Assembly: GCA_002163245.1 (NCBI GenBank)
Contig: MAAL01000169.1
Coordinates: 1 to 64,000, forward strand
Length of the DNA stretch: 64,000 nucleotides
Reading direction: 5' to 3'
Source: Gammaproteobacteria bacterium 42_54_T18
GTDB lineage: Bacteria > Pseudomonadota > Gammaproteobacteria > Pseudomonadales > Ketobacteraceae
Positions 18,202 through 27,402 of this stretch are shown piece by piece. The first letter of the stretch is position 1; the number at the start of each line of letters is the position of its first letter. Below the pieces are notes generated by a model. That model saw only the letters and a program-made list of their open reading frames with translations, searched no databases and was not told where the DNA came from. Made by a program: the position numbers and the translations under genes.

Positions 18202-18235
18202 GGGTCGACGCGCACCATTAGCCTGCAGTCGACCC
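18202..18235 (+). terminator. Inverted repeat after the FMN reductase gene
   Basis: A perfect 8-bp arm GGGTCGAC (18202-18209) pairs with GTCGACCC (18228-18235) across an 18-nt loop, 18 bases past the stop codon. There is no T-run, so it could be a Rho-assisted terminator or simply a structured spacer. Confidence 0.4.
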
Positions 18236-18331
18236 GGGGGCTATATTTGGAGTTGCTAGGAAAAAGGCGTATTCTGGAGGAGAAGTAACATAAACCATAT
18301 CTAACTAACCTGCCTAGAAGTGAGGTTTCAA

Positions 18332-18853
18332 ATGGGGACTAAGACTCCAATACGTCTTCTTCTTTGCTTACCATTCCTTTTTTATGGAAACGTTAGAGCC
18401 TCGGAAGAAGATGCCAACTATTCAGTCGATCTTGGCAACTCACTATCAATAGGGTTTTCAAGCAGGCAATGTGACAGCGTATTGTCAGCAAATGGACCCT
18501 GGCTAAAGAGTCGTTTTTTTGCTGTGCGTATTGATAACGGCAAGATCCACTATGTTAAAACACCCACCTTAAATTCCGCGTCAAAAAGTATTTCCATTGG
18601 TGGTAGTTCATTCGTAGAAAACATTTTGAGCGGCAAGAAACTGTTCATTGATGCAAAGGCCGCTGCGGGAAAAATCATTCGCTCTCGAACCATCAAGTTA
18701 ACAGGTGTGGCACAAGAATGGGAGGATAAAGCTGCAGCTTGTTTAATGGATGCGAGCATAGAGACTTACAATATCGAAGAGAATGAAAACGTTTACAGTG
18801 GTTCCCCTTCTGGTGGGGTTGTCACCTATTTTATTCAAGGTTATCCTCCCTAG
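18332..18853 (+). CDS. Secreted hypothetical protein
   Basis: The 173-residue product starts at ATG 18332, preceded by GAGG at 18322-18325; a GTG 12 bases upstream is in frame but less likely. It has a signal peptide (TPIRLLLCLPFLFYGNVRAS, cleavage near VRA-S) and a beta-rich mature part with two Cys (SRQCDSVLS and AAACLMDAS) that could form a disulfide in the periplasm. I do not recognise a family. It ends 9 bases before the convergent broken cyclase. Confidence 0.6.
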   Translation: MGTKTPIRLLLCLPFLFYGNVRASEEDANYSVDLGNSLSIGFSSRQCDSVLSANGPWLKSRFFAVRIDNGKIHYVKTPTLNSASKSISIGGSSFVENILSGKKLFIDAKAAAGKIIRSRTIKLTGVAQEWEDKAAACLMDASIETYNIEENENVYSGSPSGGVVTYFIQGYPP

Positions 18854-18861
18854 CGAAACCT

Positions 18862-20774
18862 TCACGGCATCTGGCGAGTAACTACCTGATTACGCCCATT
18901 ATCTTTCGCTGTGTATAGTGCATCATCAGCAAGACAAAACAACGCCTCAGGCTCTACTTCTGCGCTGGGGATTGTTGTCGCCACGCCAAGACTAATTGTC
19001 AGCTGTAAATTGTGGTCAGGAATGTCAATACGAAGAGCCTCTATGTGCTCTCTTATATGTTCTGCCAAATAACTTGCACCAAGAAGGTCTGTATTTGGAA
19101 GGGTCATCACAAATTCCTCTCCACCAAAGCGAGATACGGCATCGGCGGGTCTCTTTACGAGGTTTTTTAACGTAGAGGCGACGATTTTTAAACATTCATC
19201 CCCTGCACTATGACCATAGTTGTCATTTACTTTTTTAAAGTAATCTATGTCAACCACAATGATTGACAAAGGTAACTGCTCTCGACGTGCTCGCAGCCAT
19301 TCTATCGGGTAATTTTCATCAAAAAACCGTCTATTCATCACACCTGTCAGACCATCGGTGGTGCTCAGTACATGCAGTTGCTTATTCACCTCTGCAAGTT
19401 TACCGAGTGTTGCTTCCAATGCTTGCGTTCGCTCTTGCACGCGACCTTCTAGCTCCTTATTTATTTTCTGTTGAAAATTAAGTTTGGTTTTTTGTATCGT
19501 AGTCTTAAGCTCGACACTCTCTAGTAGGGCTGCTTCTTTTTCTTTTCAGGCGGTGTTGATTCGGTTTGCTAGGCCAAGTGAGAGTAAAAACACTTCTAGT
19601 ATGGAACCTACCTGAAGTGCGTTTTCGGTAAAAACATTGGAGGGAGCTATACCTAATATCAATAATGTATAGGTCATAGCGCCAACAATGACGGCGGTCC
19701 AGGCGATCGTATAATATCGTGCAGCGACGAGACCTGCCTTCCACATTAAGAGGCCAGCCAACAACAATAACGCACCACCAGGAAGTGCAACAAGAGGGAT
19801 CAGCATCATTACAAAAGAAACCGGTAAAACAAAAGCACACAAGGTGATGACAACCCAAATTAACGATAAACAATACAGTATGCGATAGTACGTTGGATGG
19901 TTATTCCTGAGAGACAAATATTCGTTGGTAAAGAGCGCCGTCATACCCATCGAGATAGAGGCCAAAACCGGATAAAGCTGTGAATTTTGCCATACACCGT
20001 TGGGCCAAATGTATTGAAACGCCAATCCTTTTTCGATAAACATCCAGGCAGAAAAAGTCACTACAAATAATACATAGTAAAGATAACTCTTGTCTCGCAA
20101 AGAAAAATACACGAACAAGTTGTAGATAGTCATAATCGCCATCATCCCAAAATAGGCACCCTGAATCAGGAGCTCTGTTTGACGCTGGCTGGTATACGCC
20201 TCCTCCTGCCAAAGAGTGAGAGGCAATTTCATTGCATTAGAATTTTTTACGCGTAGGTAAAGCCAGGTGGCTTCTTGTGGTTCCAGAGAAATTGGAAACA
20301 AAAATGAGGATCTTGTCGCTGTCGTTGAGAAAACGGATATTGATTACCGCCATCCAAACGATGACTATACTCCCCCTCCATTAAATCTGACTGAGGTAGG
20401 ATATAGAGTTCAATTGAATCAATCGTGGGATTTCCTATTTCCAGCAACCAATTGGCAATATAAAGATCATCATTATATAACGGTATCGCAAACCAGTAAG
20501 CAGAATCTGCTGCTATGCCAAAATTTGGAGTTTCAACCAGGCTGTTTTGCCAGGATGCCTTCAATGTTGGCGAAGTTATCTCGGAAAACGTTAATTCCCC
20601 TGTTTTATCTTCGATATACTGAAGCCGATGCCCCAAACCATAATGTGGCTGAACTGTACTGGTAACAAGAGCCTCAGCACCGTATGAATATAGCGGCAAT
20701 ATGAATATCATCCCCAGCACCCCATAAATCAAACGCAAATACGGGTGAGAAATGAGCTTCAAGTTTACTTCCAT
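18862..20774 (-). pseudogene. Broken 7TMR-DISM diguanylate cyclase
   Basis: This is a paralogue of the cyclase at 14545 split into three pieces. The first (20774 down to 20247) carries the signal peptide and most of the periplasmic domain. A one-base loss in a homopolymer (five A at 20300-20304 on the plus strand) shifts the frame; restoring a base joins RQRQDPHF to LFPISLEPQEATWLYLR. The second piece holds the seven membrane helices and ends at TGA 19546-19548 after LGLANRINTA. The third is in the same frame directly after that stop (KEKEAALLESVELKTT) and contains a complete GGDEF domain (RFGGEEF, I-site RPAD, DIDYFKKVNDNYGHSAGDE). An internal start could still make a soluble GGDEF protein, but the sensor link is lost. 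Confidence 0.85.
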
Positions 20775-20868
20775 ACAACGATCACTGCTAATCATTAGCG
20801 TCAAATAGACATTCCTTTGAGTCTAGCACTAGCGGTGATATCTGCCTTGGGCTTTTAAAACAACTCCA

Positions 20869-21570
20869 TTATCGTAACGCGTCAGCCAATAGCTCGACAT
20901 GCCCTGCTATCACAGCACTTCCCATCGTCAAATTAACAATCGAGGCGACGGCCTGCTGACACACCTCGTCTCGCCGCTCAGGCTCTTCGATGTAGTTCAT
21001 CGATAGATGGAACATTTCTCGACTGATGGCTTCAGACACTGACAATAGACTTGCGGGGTCTAGTTTTGGCAGTAACCCCAACACTTCTATATCTTCCGCC
21101 ATATCGTGAGCAAAGCCTTGCATCAGCTTCCTAAGCGCCTTGCGTAACACTGGTGATGAACCATGCAATTCCCGAACCCCTACAATAAATGCTTCAGGGT
21201 TAGACTCCACAAACGCAAAAAACAATTCCACCGTAGCATTGTTCACCTGTAATGAACGCACAAAATTAAGTCGTGGATTTTCCTGCCAACTAATGGGAGG
21301 CGAGCCCGCGGGTACCACTGACTCAGCCGCTTCGCGTCGTAAATCCCGTAACGGCTGACGAATCTGATCCGTCACCTCATCAATAATTGCCAATCCTAGC
21401 TCATCAAAATCTTTAAAGTGACGGTAAAACGTATTCGGATTAAGTCCAGCATTTCTTGCTAACTCTCTTAGACTAAAGGCGTCTAAACTGCGGGTATTTG
21501 CCGCCAGATTAAGCGCAGCCTCCATTAATAGACGCTTCCCTTCTACCTGCACGTTTTTTAGATAGCTCAT
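20869..21570 (-). CDS. TetR-family regulator, probable repressor of the BVMO operon
   Basis: The 233-residue protein starts MSYLKNVQVEGKRLLMEAAL (ATG 21570, preceded by AGAAGAG; a start 30 bases upstream is possible). Its TetR HTH is LRELARNAGLNPNTFYRHFK, and the sequence resembles FabR-type fatty-acid-responsive TetR proteins. The C-terminal half is helical and should bind ligand and form the dimer. It is divergent from the monooxygenase at 21711, and the 140-base gap holds three GTATAC half-sites, so control of both transcripts is likely. The ligand may be a fatty acyl or ketone compound (inference). Confidence 0.88.
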   Translation of the reverse strand: MSYLKNVQVEGKRLLMEAALNLAANTRSLDAFSLRELARNAGLNPNTFYRHFKDFDELGLAIIDEVTDQIRQPLRDLRREAAESVVPAGSPPISWQENPRLNFVRSLQVNNATVELFFAFVESNPEAFIVGVRELHGSSPVLRKALRKLMQGFAHDMAEDIEVLGLLPKLDPASLLSVSEAISREMFHLSMNYIEEPERRDEVCQQAVASIVNLTMGSAVIAGHVELLADALR

Positions 21571-21632
21571 AAACACTCTTCTATACAAATTAATCTGCAA
21601 TGTATCGAATTCTACCGGCTCTTGACTTCGCT

Positions 21633-21678
21633 GTATACAATCGTATACCTTATAATCAAAGGGTAGACACTTGTATAC
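21633..21678. promoter_or_regulatory. Putative TetR operator cluster (three GTATAC sites)
   Basis: GTATAC occurs at 21633-21638, 21643-21648 and 21673-21678. The first two, 10 bp apart, form a symmetric GTATACAATCGTATAC palindrome just after a TTGACT (21622-21627) and before a TATAAT (21651-21656), so bound repressor would cover the promoter. The third lies 33 bp before the monooxygenase start codon. Confidence 0.55.
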
Positions 21679-21710
21679 CTCCCTAAGATACTAGATGAAA
21701 GGACAACGTA

Positions 21711-23228
21711 ATGGCGCAGTCAGTAGAACATCACAAAATTGCCATCATCGGCAGCGGATTCTCCGGCCTAGGTATGGCCATTAAACTTAAGCAAACAGGA
21801 GAACATGATTTTGTAGTGTTTGAAAAGGAAGGCGGGGTTGGCGGTACATGGCGTGTCAACCATTACCCCGGCTGTGCTTGTGATGTGCCCTCTCACCTCT
21901 ACTCCTTTTCTTTTGCAGCCAACCCAGTCTGGTCCCGCATGTTTTCTCCGCAACCAGAGATCAAAAAATATTTGGAACACTGTGCTGATAAATTCAAACT
22001 AATGCCTCACATTAAATTGAATAACGCTGTAACCGGTGCTCGCTGGGATGAAACCAATGCCCTATGGCACCTCACTGATCAACACGGCAAGCAGCACACA
22101 GCGACGATGATTGTTGCAGGTGCCGGAGGTTTATCCATCCCGTCTTACCCAAACCTTAAAGGTGTTGATTCGTTCAAGGGCACCATTTTCCATTCTCAAA
22201 ACTGGAATCATGAATTTGACCTAACGGGAAAACGTGTTGCTGTTATCGGTACCGGTGCATCAGCCATTCAATTTGTTCCCCATGTTCAAAAGCAAGCTAA
22301 ACAAATGGATCTATATCAACGCACGGCTCCTTGGGTAATGTCCAAACCTGACCGAGCAATGTCATGGGCCGAGAGAAATCTCTTCAAACGTCTTCCAGCA
22401 GCGCAAAACGCATTGCGTAAAAGCATTTATTGGATGCTAGAAAGTCGTGTTCTTGGGTTTACAGTGAACCCTCGATTAATGGTCATCGCAAAACGTTGGG
22501 CGTTAAATCATATTCGCGCCCAAATCACTGATCCAGAATTACGTAAAAAAGTAACTCCAGACTACACAATCGGATGTAAACGAATTTTGATGTCTGATAA
22601 TTATTATCCAGCATTGGATCAACCCAATGCAGATGTCATTACTACTGGCATTCAAGAAATTAAAGCCAACAGCATCGTGACCATCGATGGCCAAGAGCGA
22701 GAAGTGGACGCCATTATCTATGGCACCGGGTTTAACGCAACTAGCCCTATCCCAAAAGGAATCATCTTTGGGCGCGACGGTATTGATTTAGTGGATACGT
22801 GGAAAGATGGACCTGAAGCCTACAAAGGCACCACCGTGTCGGGCTTCCCCAACCTCTTTATGCTGATGGGCCCTAACACTGGACTGGGGCATAACTCGAT
22901 GGTGTATATGATCGAGTCTCAAATTACCTATGTGTTAGAAGCCATGAAGAAAATACAAAAAGATAACCTCGCTTATGTGGATGTCCTCCCCGATGTCCAA
23001 GCAAGCTATAACGAAGCGATTCAAAAGAAAACCTCCGGCTCAGTATGGAGCTCCGGTGGTTGTCAAAGCTGGTACCTACACCCGGAAAGCGGAAAGAACG
23101 TAACACTTTGGCCCGATTTTACCTGGAAGTTCAGATTGCAAACTCGCAATTTTGATAGCAAGGCCTATCGTTTACAGTATTCTGTAACACCAATAACAAC
23201 GTCAATAACAACAGAGGCAACCGCATGA
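21711..23228 (+). CDS. Flavin-containing Baeyer-Villiger-type monooxygenase
   Basis: The 505-residue protein has an FAD Rossmann motif (IIGSGFSGLGMAIKLKQ), GGVGGTWRVNHYPGCACDVP, the BVMO fingerprint FKGTIFHSQNW (FxGxxxHxxxW), and an NADPH Rossmann motif VIGTGASAIQFVP. Such enzymes insert oxygen next to a ketone to give esters or lactones; close relatives act on cyclic or long-chain ketones. It is first in a tight run: the SDR start codon overlaps its stop (ATGA at 23225-23228) and the EamA exporter follows. AAAGGA precedes the ATG. It is probably de-repressed through the divergent TetR regulator. Confidence 0.92.
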   Translation: MAQSVEHHKIAIIGSGFSGLGMAIKLKQTGEHDFVVFEKEGGVGGTWRVNHYPGCACDVPSHLYSFSFAANPVWSRMFSPQPEIKKYLEHCADKFKLMPHIKLNNAVTGARWDETNALWHLTDQHGKQHTATMIVAGAGGLSIPSYPNLKGVDSFKGTIFHSQNWNHEFDLTGKRVAVIGTGASAIQFVPHVQKQAKQMDLYQRTAPWVMSKPDRAMSWAERNLFKRLPAAQNALRKSIYWMLESRVLGFTVNPRLMVIAKRWALNHIRAQITDPELRKKVTPDYTIGCKRILMSDNYYPALDQPNADVITTGIQEIKANSIVTIDGQEREVDAIIYGTGFNATSPIPKGIIFGRDGIDLVDTWKDGPEAYKGTTVSGFPNLFMLMGPNTGLGHNSMVYMIESQITYVLEAMKKIQKDNLAYVDVLPDVQASYNEAIQKKTSGSVWSSGGCQSWYLHPESGKNVTLWPDFTWKFRLQTRNFDSKAYRLQYSVTPITTSITTEATA

Positions 23229-24079
23229 AAAACGTCACCGATAAAGTCGCCGCTATTACTGGCGCGGCATCCGGCATAGGCCGAGCCTTAGCATTGGAGT
23301 TAGCTCAACAAGGTTGTCATATAGCACTGAGTGACTTGGATGAAAAAGGGCTTGCTGAAACTGCCTCGCAGGCATCCTCTTACGGCGTCAAAGTGACTAC
23401 CACCACACTGAATGTCGCAGATAAAGAGGCCGTACACGCTTGGGCTGATGCTGTGGTAAACGATCACGGCAAAGTAAATATGATTTTTAATAATGCGGGA
23501 GTAGCGTTAGGTGGTACCGTAGAAGATACTGACTACGAAGATTACGAGTGGATAATGGATATTAATGTGTGGGGTGTAGTATATGGCACCAAGGCATTTT
23601 TACCTCACATCCAACAAGCCGGCGAAGGTCATATCATTAACATTTCCAGTATTTTTGGTATATTTGCACAACCGACACAAAGTGCCTATAACATGTCAAA
23701 ATTTGCCGTACGGGGTTTTACCGAATCTCTACGCCAAGAATTGGACCTTGGTAAAGGCAGCGTTTCGGCCACCTGTGTACACCCAGGCGGTATAAAAACC
23801 AACATTGCCAAAAATGCTCGCATGAATAAGAGTGTCGAAAAACTTACTGGCGGCGACTCGGAAAAAGCACGGCAGCAATTTGATGCCCTATTTATGACAA
23901 CACCAGAGCAAGCCGCAAAAACCATATTAAAAGCGGTCACCAAGAATAAGCGCCGTGTACTTATTGGGCCTGACGCTAAAGCACTCGATATTATGCAACG
24001 TTGTTTGCCGATGGCATATCAAAAAATAGTAGCCACTTCCATTAAATTGGCCAGCCGCAGGAGCGATAACTTCACTTGA
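23225..24079 (+). CDS. Short-chain dehydrogenase/reductase
   Basis: The 284-residue SDR has the cofactor motif TGAASGIGRALALELAQQG, the structural NNAG motif, the catalytic Ser in INISSIFG and the YNMSK active site (YxxxK). Asp in SDLDEKG after strand 2 predicts NAD(H) preference. It is translationally coupled to the monooxygenase and could supply or consume the ketone by alcohol oxidation. The long tail with PDAKALDIMQRCLP is typical of SDRs next to FMO/BVMO genes. Confidence 0.92.
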   Translation: MKNVTDKVAAITGAASGIGRALALELAQQGCHIALSDLDEKGLAETASQASSYGVKVTTTTLNVADKEAVHAWADAVVNDHGKVNMIFNNAGVALGGTVEDTDYEDYEWIMDINVWGVVYGTKAFLPHIQQAGEGHIINISSIFGIFAQPTQSAYNMSKFAVRGFTESLRQELDLGKGSVSATCVHPGGIKTNIAKNARMNKSVEKLTGGDSEKARQQFDALFMTTPEQAAKTILKAVTKNKRRVLIGPDAKALDIMQRCLPMAYQKIVATSIKLASRRSDNFT

Positions 24080-24134
24080 GACCTCTCATGGCGATAACGA
24101 TTTGATACATCACGCTCGAAAATACTCCGTTGGC

Positions 24135-25013
24135 ATGCAGCCACAGATTAAAGCCGATCTATTATTGGTTGGCGTTACCATTCTAGCGGCTGCTGGCTGG
24201 ATATTTTCTAAAGAAGCCCTGACGGGTTTGCCGCCACTCCTATTTATTGGCACCCGCTTTCTATTTGCAGGCGCATTACTTGCTATTGTTGGTAAAAAAC
24301 AATGGCCGCACCTGACAGTAAGAGGCGCAAAGAACTCTCTGCTGGTGGGTGCTATTTTTGCGATAGCAATCATGTGCTGGATCATCGGTTTAGATTCAAC
24401 ACAACATATCGGTGAAGGGGCATTTATTACCAGCCTTGCTGTTGTTCAGGTACCACTGATGGCATTTTTTCTATTCCGTGAGCCTCAATCTAAATCAATG
24501 TGGCTCGCATTGCCTATAGCGACGGCTGGATTGTTTTTGTTAGCAATAAGAGATCCCTCGGTGGGCTTTCAACTTGAATCAGGGCAAGTTTATTTTTTAA
24601 CGGCATCCATCATATTTGCCCTGCAATTCACCCTTAACAGCCGGGTCGTACAATATGTACCAGCAATTCTCCTAACATCCATTCAGTTATTGACCGTAGG
24701 AATCGCATCAATAGGTGCATCGTTTTGGCTAGAACAATGGCCCAGCCATATCACACCAGCCATTACCGGCTGGCTACTCGCAAGCGCTGTTATAGCGACC
24801 AGTTTACGTTTTTTTATTCAAACCTATGCGCAAGGGCTAACGCCTGTTAGCCACGGAGCAATGATATTAACAATAGAACCTATTCTTACGGCATCACTTG
24901 CTGCATTTTGGTTTGGGGAATCTATGACTCTGATTCAGGTGGCCGGCTGCGGATTGATTTTTTCTTCCTTGCTTATCAACCGCTGGCAATTCATCAAAAA
25001 AATATTAAAATAA
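24135..25013 (+). CDS. EamA (DMT superfamily) transporter
   Basis: The 292-residue protein has ten predicted membrane helices in two EamA repeats (first around LLVGVTILAAAGWIFSKEAL, second around YFLTASIIFALQFTLNSRVV to LAAFWFGESMTLIQVAGCGL). I prefer the ATG at 24135 over an upstream in-frame TTG because it lies just before the first helix. DMT transporters export or import small metabolites, amino acids or drugs; the substrate here is unknown. It sits 55 bases after the SDR on the same strand and probably shares its transcript. Confidence 0.88.
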   Translation: MQPQIKADLLLVGVTILAAAGWIFSKEALTGLPPLLFIGTRFLFAGALLAIVGKKQWPHLTVRGAKNSLLVGAIFAIAIMCWIIGLDSTQHIGEGAFITSLAVVQVPLMAFFLFREPQSKSMWLALPIATAGLFLLAIRDPSVGFQLESGQVYFLTASIIFALQFTLNSRVVQYVPAILLTSIQLLTVGIASIGASFWLEQWPSHITPAITGWLLASAVIATSLRFFIQTYAQGLTPVSHGAMILTIEPILTASLAAFWFGESMTLIQVAGCGLIFSSLLINRWQFIKKILK

Positions 25014-25074
25014 CCTGCGCCGGACCATCAAAACTAGCCAACCTGAATCGTTTGATTCTACATTTATAAAACGA

Positions 25075-26340
25075 TCAAGCTCTCATTCGAGTTAACGTAG
25101 TTCGCAAACCATTGCTTAGTATTATTTTAAAAAAGGCAATGAGATTATTTTCATTGGGGTTCGGTGTCTTACCCATGGATATCCGCTTTAATTGTCGAGC
25201 ATACCAAGCCACTTCCATTATCCCCATGCTATCGATCTGTTTAATGCCCGTTTTCCTAGGCGTACAGATTATCGCTGAATCCTGACCACTAAGTAGTTTG
25301 TTTGAATAGTCTGGGTCAATACTGAGGGGCCTTGCGATGCCGGTAAAATCTAGCTTATCTTCTTTGATTGGAGACGCCATGCCTTCAACGCTTCGAAACC
25401 CTCCGGTGACACAGAGAGGAGCGGATACTTGGTCGCGGGCTTTTTCAGCAAAATCTAAAAAATAGGCTTCTCTTGTTTTGGTCGATTCACGGCTCGGCTC
25501 GAGCCCAGCCATCGCAGGAGCTTCATAAGTCCCGCCTGAAATTTCTATTAAGTCTATTCCTGCTTTGGCTAAGCTTTGCATAACCTTAATAGATTCGTGT
25601 TCTTCAAATCCACCTTTTTGAAAATCGGCAGAATTGAGTTTTATACTGATAGGAAAGTCCTTTCCCACCTTTTCTCTAATATTTTCAAGAATAGCTAATA
25701 CGAAACGCATTCGATTTTCTAAGCTACCGCCCCATTTGTCGGTACGAATATTGTGATGAGACGACAAAAACTGGCTGACTAAATAACCGTGGGCACCGTG
25801 TATCTGCACACCGCTAAAACCGGCTTTCTTTAAAATTTCAGCGGATTTCCCAAATCTCTCGATAATGTTTTCGATTTCAAATTCGTTGAGTGCTCTTGGA
25901 GTGGCAAAAAAGGACGCATAAGCAGTGTCGAAAGGGACCGCTGAGGGTGAAACAGTTTCCTTACATAAGCCTCTTGGAGATTGCTTGCCGGGATGATTAA
26001 GCTGTGCCCACAGCTGAGCACCATTCTTAGTGCCTGCCGAAGCCCAGCGTCGCAATATAACCATATCGCTTTCATCTTCGACAACAACATTGTTCGGTTC
26101 GCCTAAGGCTTTACTATCTATCATGATATTGCCTGTGACGATTACCCCGGTTCCACCCATGGCCCAGGCTTCATAAAGTTTTGCCAGGCTATCCGTAGGG
26201 GAATTTGAGATCGTGGCCAGAGCTTCACTCATGGCTGACTTAAGTATTCTGTTTTTTGCCTTTACACCACAGGGAAAAATAAATGACTGATTTAAATAAT
26301 GATTAAGAGCAGTTGGTGTGATTGTCTCACTAACGGTCAT
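25075..26340 (-). CDS. Old yellow enzyme family NADH:flavin oxidoreductase
   Basis: The 421-residue FMN TIM-barrel protein shows NRILKSAMSEALAT at the N-terminus, LWAQLNHPGKQSPRG, the catalytic and substrate segment VQIHGAHGYLVSQFLSSHHN with WGGSLENRMRF, and the phosphate-binding C-terminal region (CVTGGFRSVEGM, LDFTGIARPLSIDPDY). It lacks the Fe-S extension of 2,4-dienoyl-CoA reductase. It should reduce alpha,beta-unsaturated carbonyls. AAGGAAC precedes the ATG; upstream of it is a palindromic ATCGATCGAT run near 26388-26397 that could be an operator. It converges with the EamA gene. Confidence 0.9.
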   Translation of the reverse strand: MTVSETITPTALNHYLNQSFIFPCGVKAKNRILKSAMSEALATISNSPTDSLAKLYEAWAMGGTGVIVTGNIMIDSKALGEPNNVVVEDESDMVILRRWASAGTKNGAQLWAQLNHPGKQSPRGLCKETVSPSAVPFDTAYASFFATPRALNEFEIENIIERFGKSAEILKKAGFSGVQIHGAHGYLVSQFLSSHHNIRTDKWGGSLENRMRFVLAILENIREKVGKDFPISIKLNSADFQKGGFEEHESIKVMQSLAKAGIDLIEISGGTYEAPAMAGLEPSRESTKTREAYFLDFAEKARDQVSAPLCVTGGFRSVEGMASPIKEDKLDFTGIARPLSIDPDYSNKLLSGQDSAIICTPRKTGIKQIDSMGIMEVAWYARQLKRISMGKTPNPNENNLIAFFKIILSNGLRTTLTRMRA

Positions 26341-26564
26341 GATAGTTCCTTGAATTAAAAAATGTGGTATGTGTTAATTTTTGCACATCGATCGATCGGA
26401 CGATTCGATGAATGTCAAACTATACAAAAGACTTTATTGAATGGCTGCCGACTTGTCAAGTTGACACATCTATCATGCAGTTTGTTCTAGCTACTGGACA
26501 AAAAACATTTTCTGTCTTGCTCTACCCTCGAATGCCAGGGGAGAAACAGGACAACCTGAACCGT

Positions 26565-27371
26565 TTATTTTTGAGCTCCAATCATCCAACGATACTTTAT
26601 CCTATCTGTATGCACACCACCAATATCATAATTTTGCTCAAGAAACATGATACCTCTATCCTTGGTCATTCGAACAATGGTACTTGCTCGTGTGCCATAA
26701 CCGGGGCTTTGAATAAATAAGGGCGAAAGCATTTTTTCTAAGATTATTCCTACGCCAGTATCAGGCAAGGTCCCATCCTCGGCTTGTTTGTCATTTTGAA
26801 GTAGACCAAGTAACGTCAATTCAATATCCGCAATCTCATCGTGTTCGTCTGGTTCATTGTCAGAAGCTTGTTCGATAGCTTCTCTCAACCCCTTGACTCC
26901 AACATTTACTTTTGGCCATTCTGTGTTGAGCAAATGATTACTTAATCCATAAATACCAGGTTCAAGCCGCAACGGAGGTTTTTCACTTCGGTTGGAATAA
27001 TAAAACAATGATGTTGTATCACCGACTAATAAATTAAATCCAGCGTATTGCTCTTGAACCTCTTCGAGCTGTATCAGGTAGGCTTCTGGTGTATCGCTGC
27101 CCTGTAAAAAACCAGTGGTTAGCTGCCCTCTGGATCGCGGATATTGATCGCCATCTCGACTACGAAAGTTAGTCACCGCAGCGAACCGGCCATCACGCGT
27201 AACACCTAGCCAGGCTCCATGCTGCTCAAGGTCTTTTCCCGCTAGCAAATTCTTATCGCCCCCCCAAAAATGCGCAGGTTTGGTGGGACGTTGATAAAAT
27301 TCATCACGGTTAGCCGCAACAATTAGCTTATTGACTGAACTTGGGGCCCACTCAAATAATATCAAACACAT
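26565..27371 (-). CDS. TANGO2/NRDE-family protein
   Basis: The 268-residue protein begins MCLILFEW and contains the defining motif ANRDEFYQRPT, then LEQHGAWLGVTRDGRFAAVT and RSRGQLTTGFL, all typical of NRDE/TANGO2 proteins with an N-terminal nucleophile-hydrolase-like fold (Cys2 would be the nucleophile). The family is implicated in lipid and haem handling in eukaryotes; the bacterial role is not established. AAGGGTG precedes the ATG. It lies 31 bases downstream of the nitroreductase on the same strand, probably one operon. Confidence 0.9.
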   Translation of the reverse strand: MCLILFEWAPSSVNKLIVAANRDEFYQRPTKPAHFWGGDKNLLAGKDLEQHGAWLGVTRDGRFAAVTNFRSRDGDQYPRSRGQLTTGFLQGSDTPEAYLIQLEEVQEQYAGFNLLVGDTTSLFYYSNRSEKPPLRLEPGIYGLSNHLLNTEWPKVNVGVKGLREAIEQASDNEPDEHDEIADIELTLLGLLQNDKQAEDGTLPDTGVGIILEKMLSPLFIQSPGYGTRASTIVRMTKDRGIMFLEQNYDIGGVHTDRIKYRWMIGAQK

Positions 27372-27402
27372 AAATCACCCTTGCTCTAGCAAGCGGAACT
27401 CT

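Noticed and set aside
19546-19548. TGA in the cyclase as a selenocysteine or recoding site
   Set aside because: No SECIS-like hairpin directly follows, the family has no selenoproteins known to me, and a second lesion exists upstream.
20267-20665. 132-codon plus-strand frame
   Set aside because: Antisense to the sensor part of the broken cyclase; an antisense shadow.
26412-26720. 102-codon plus-strand frame
   Set aside because: Half of it lies antisense to the end of the well-supported TANGO2 gene and the rest has no recognisable protein features.
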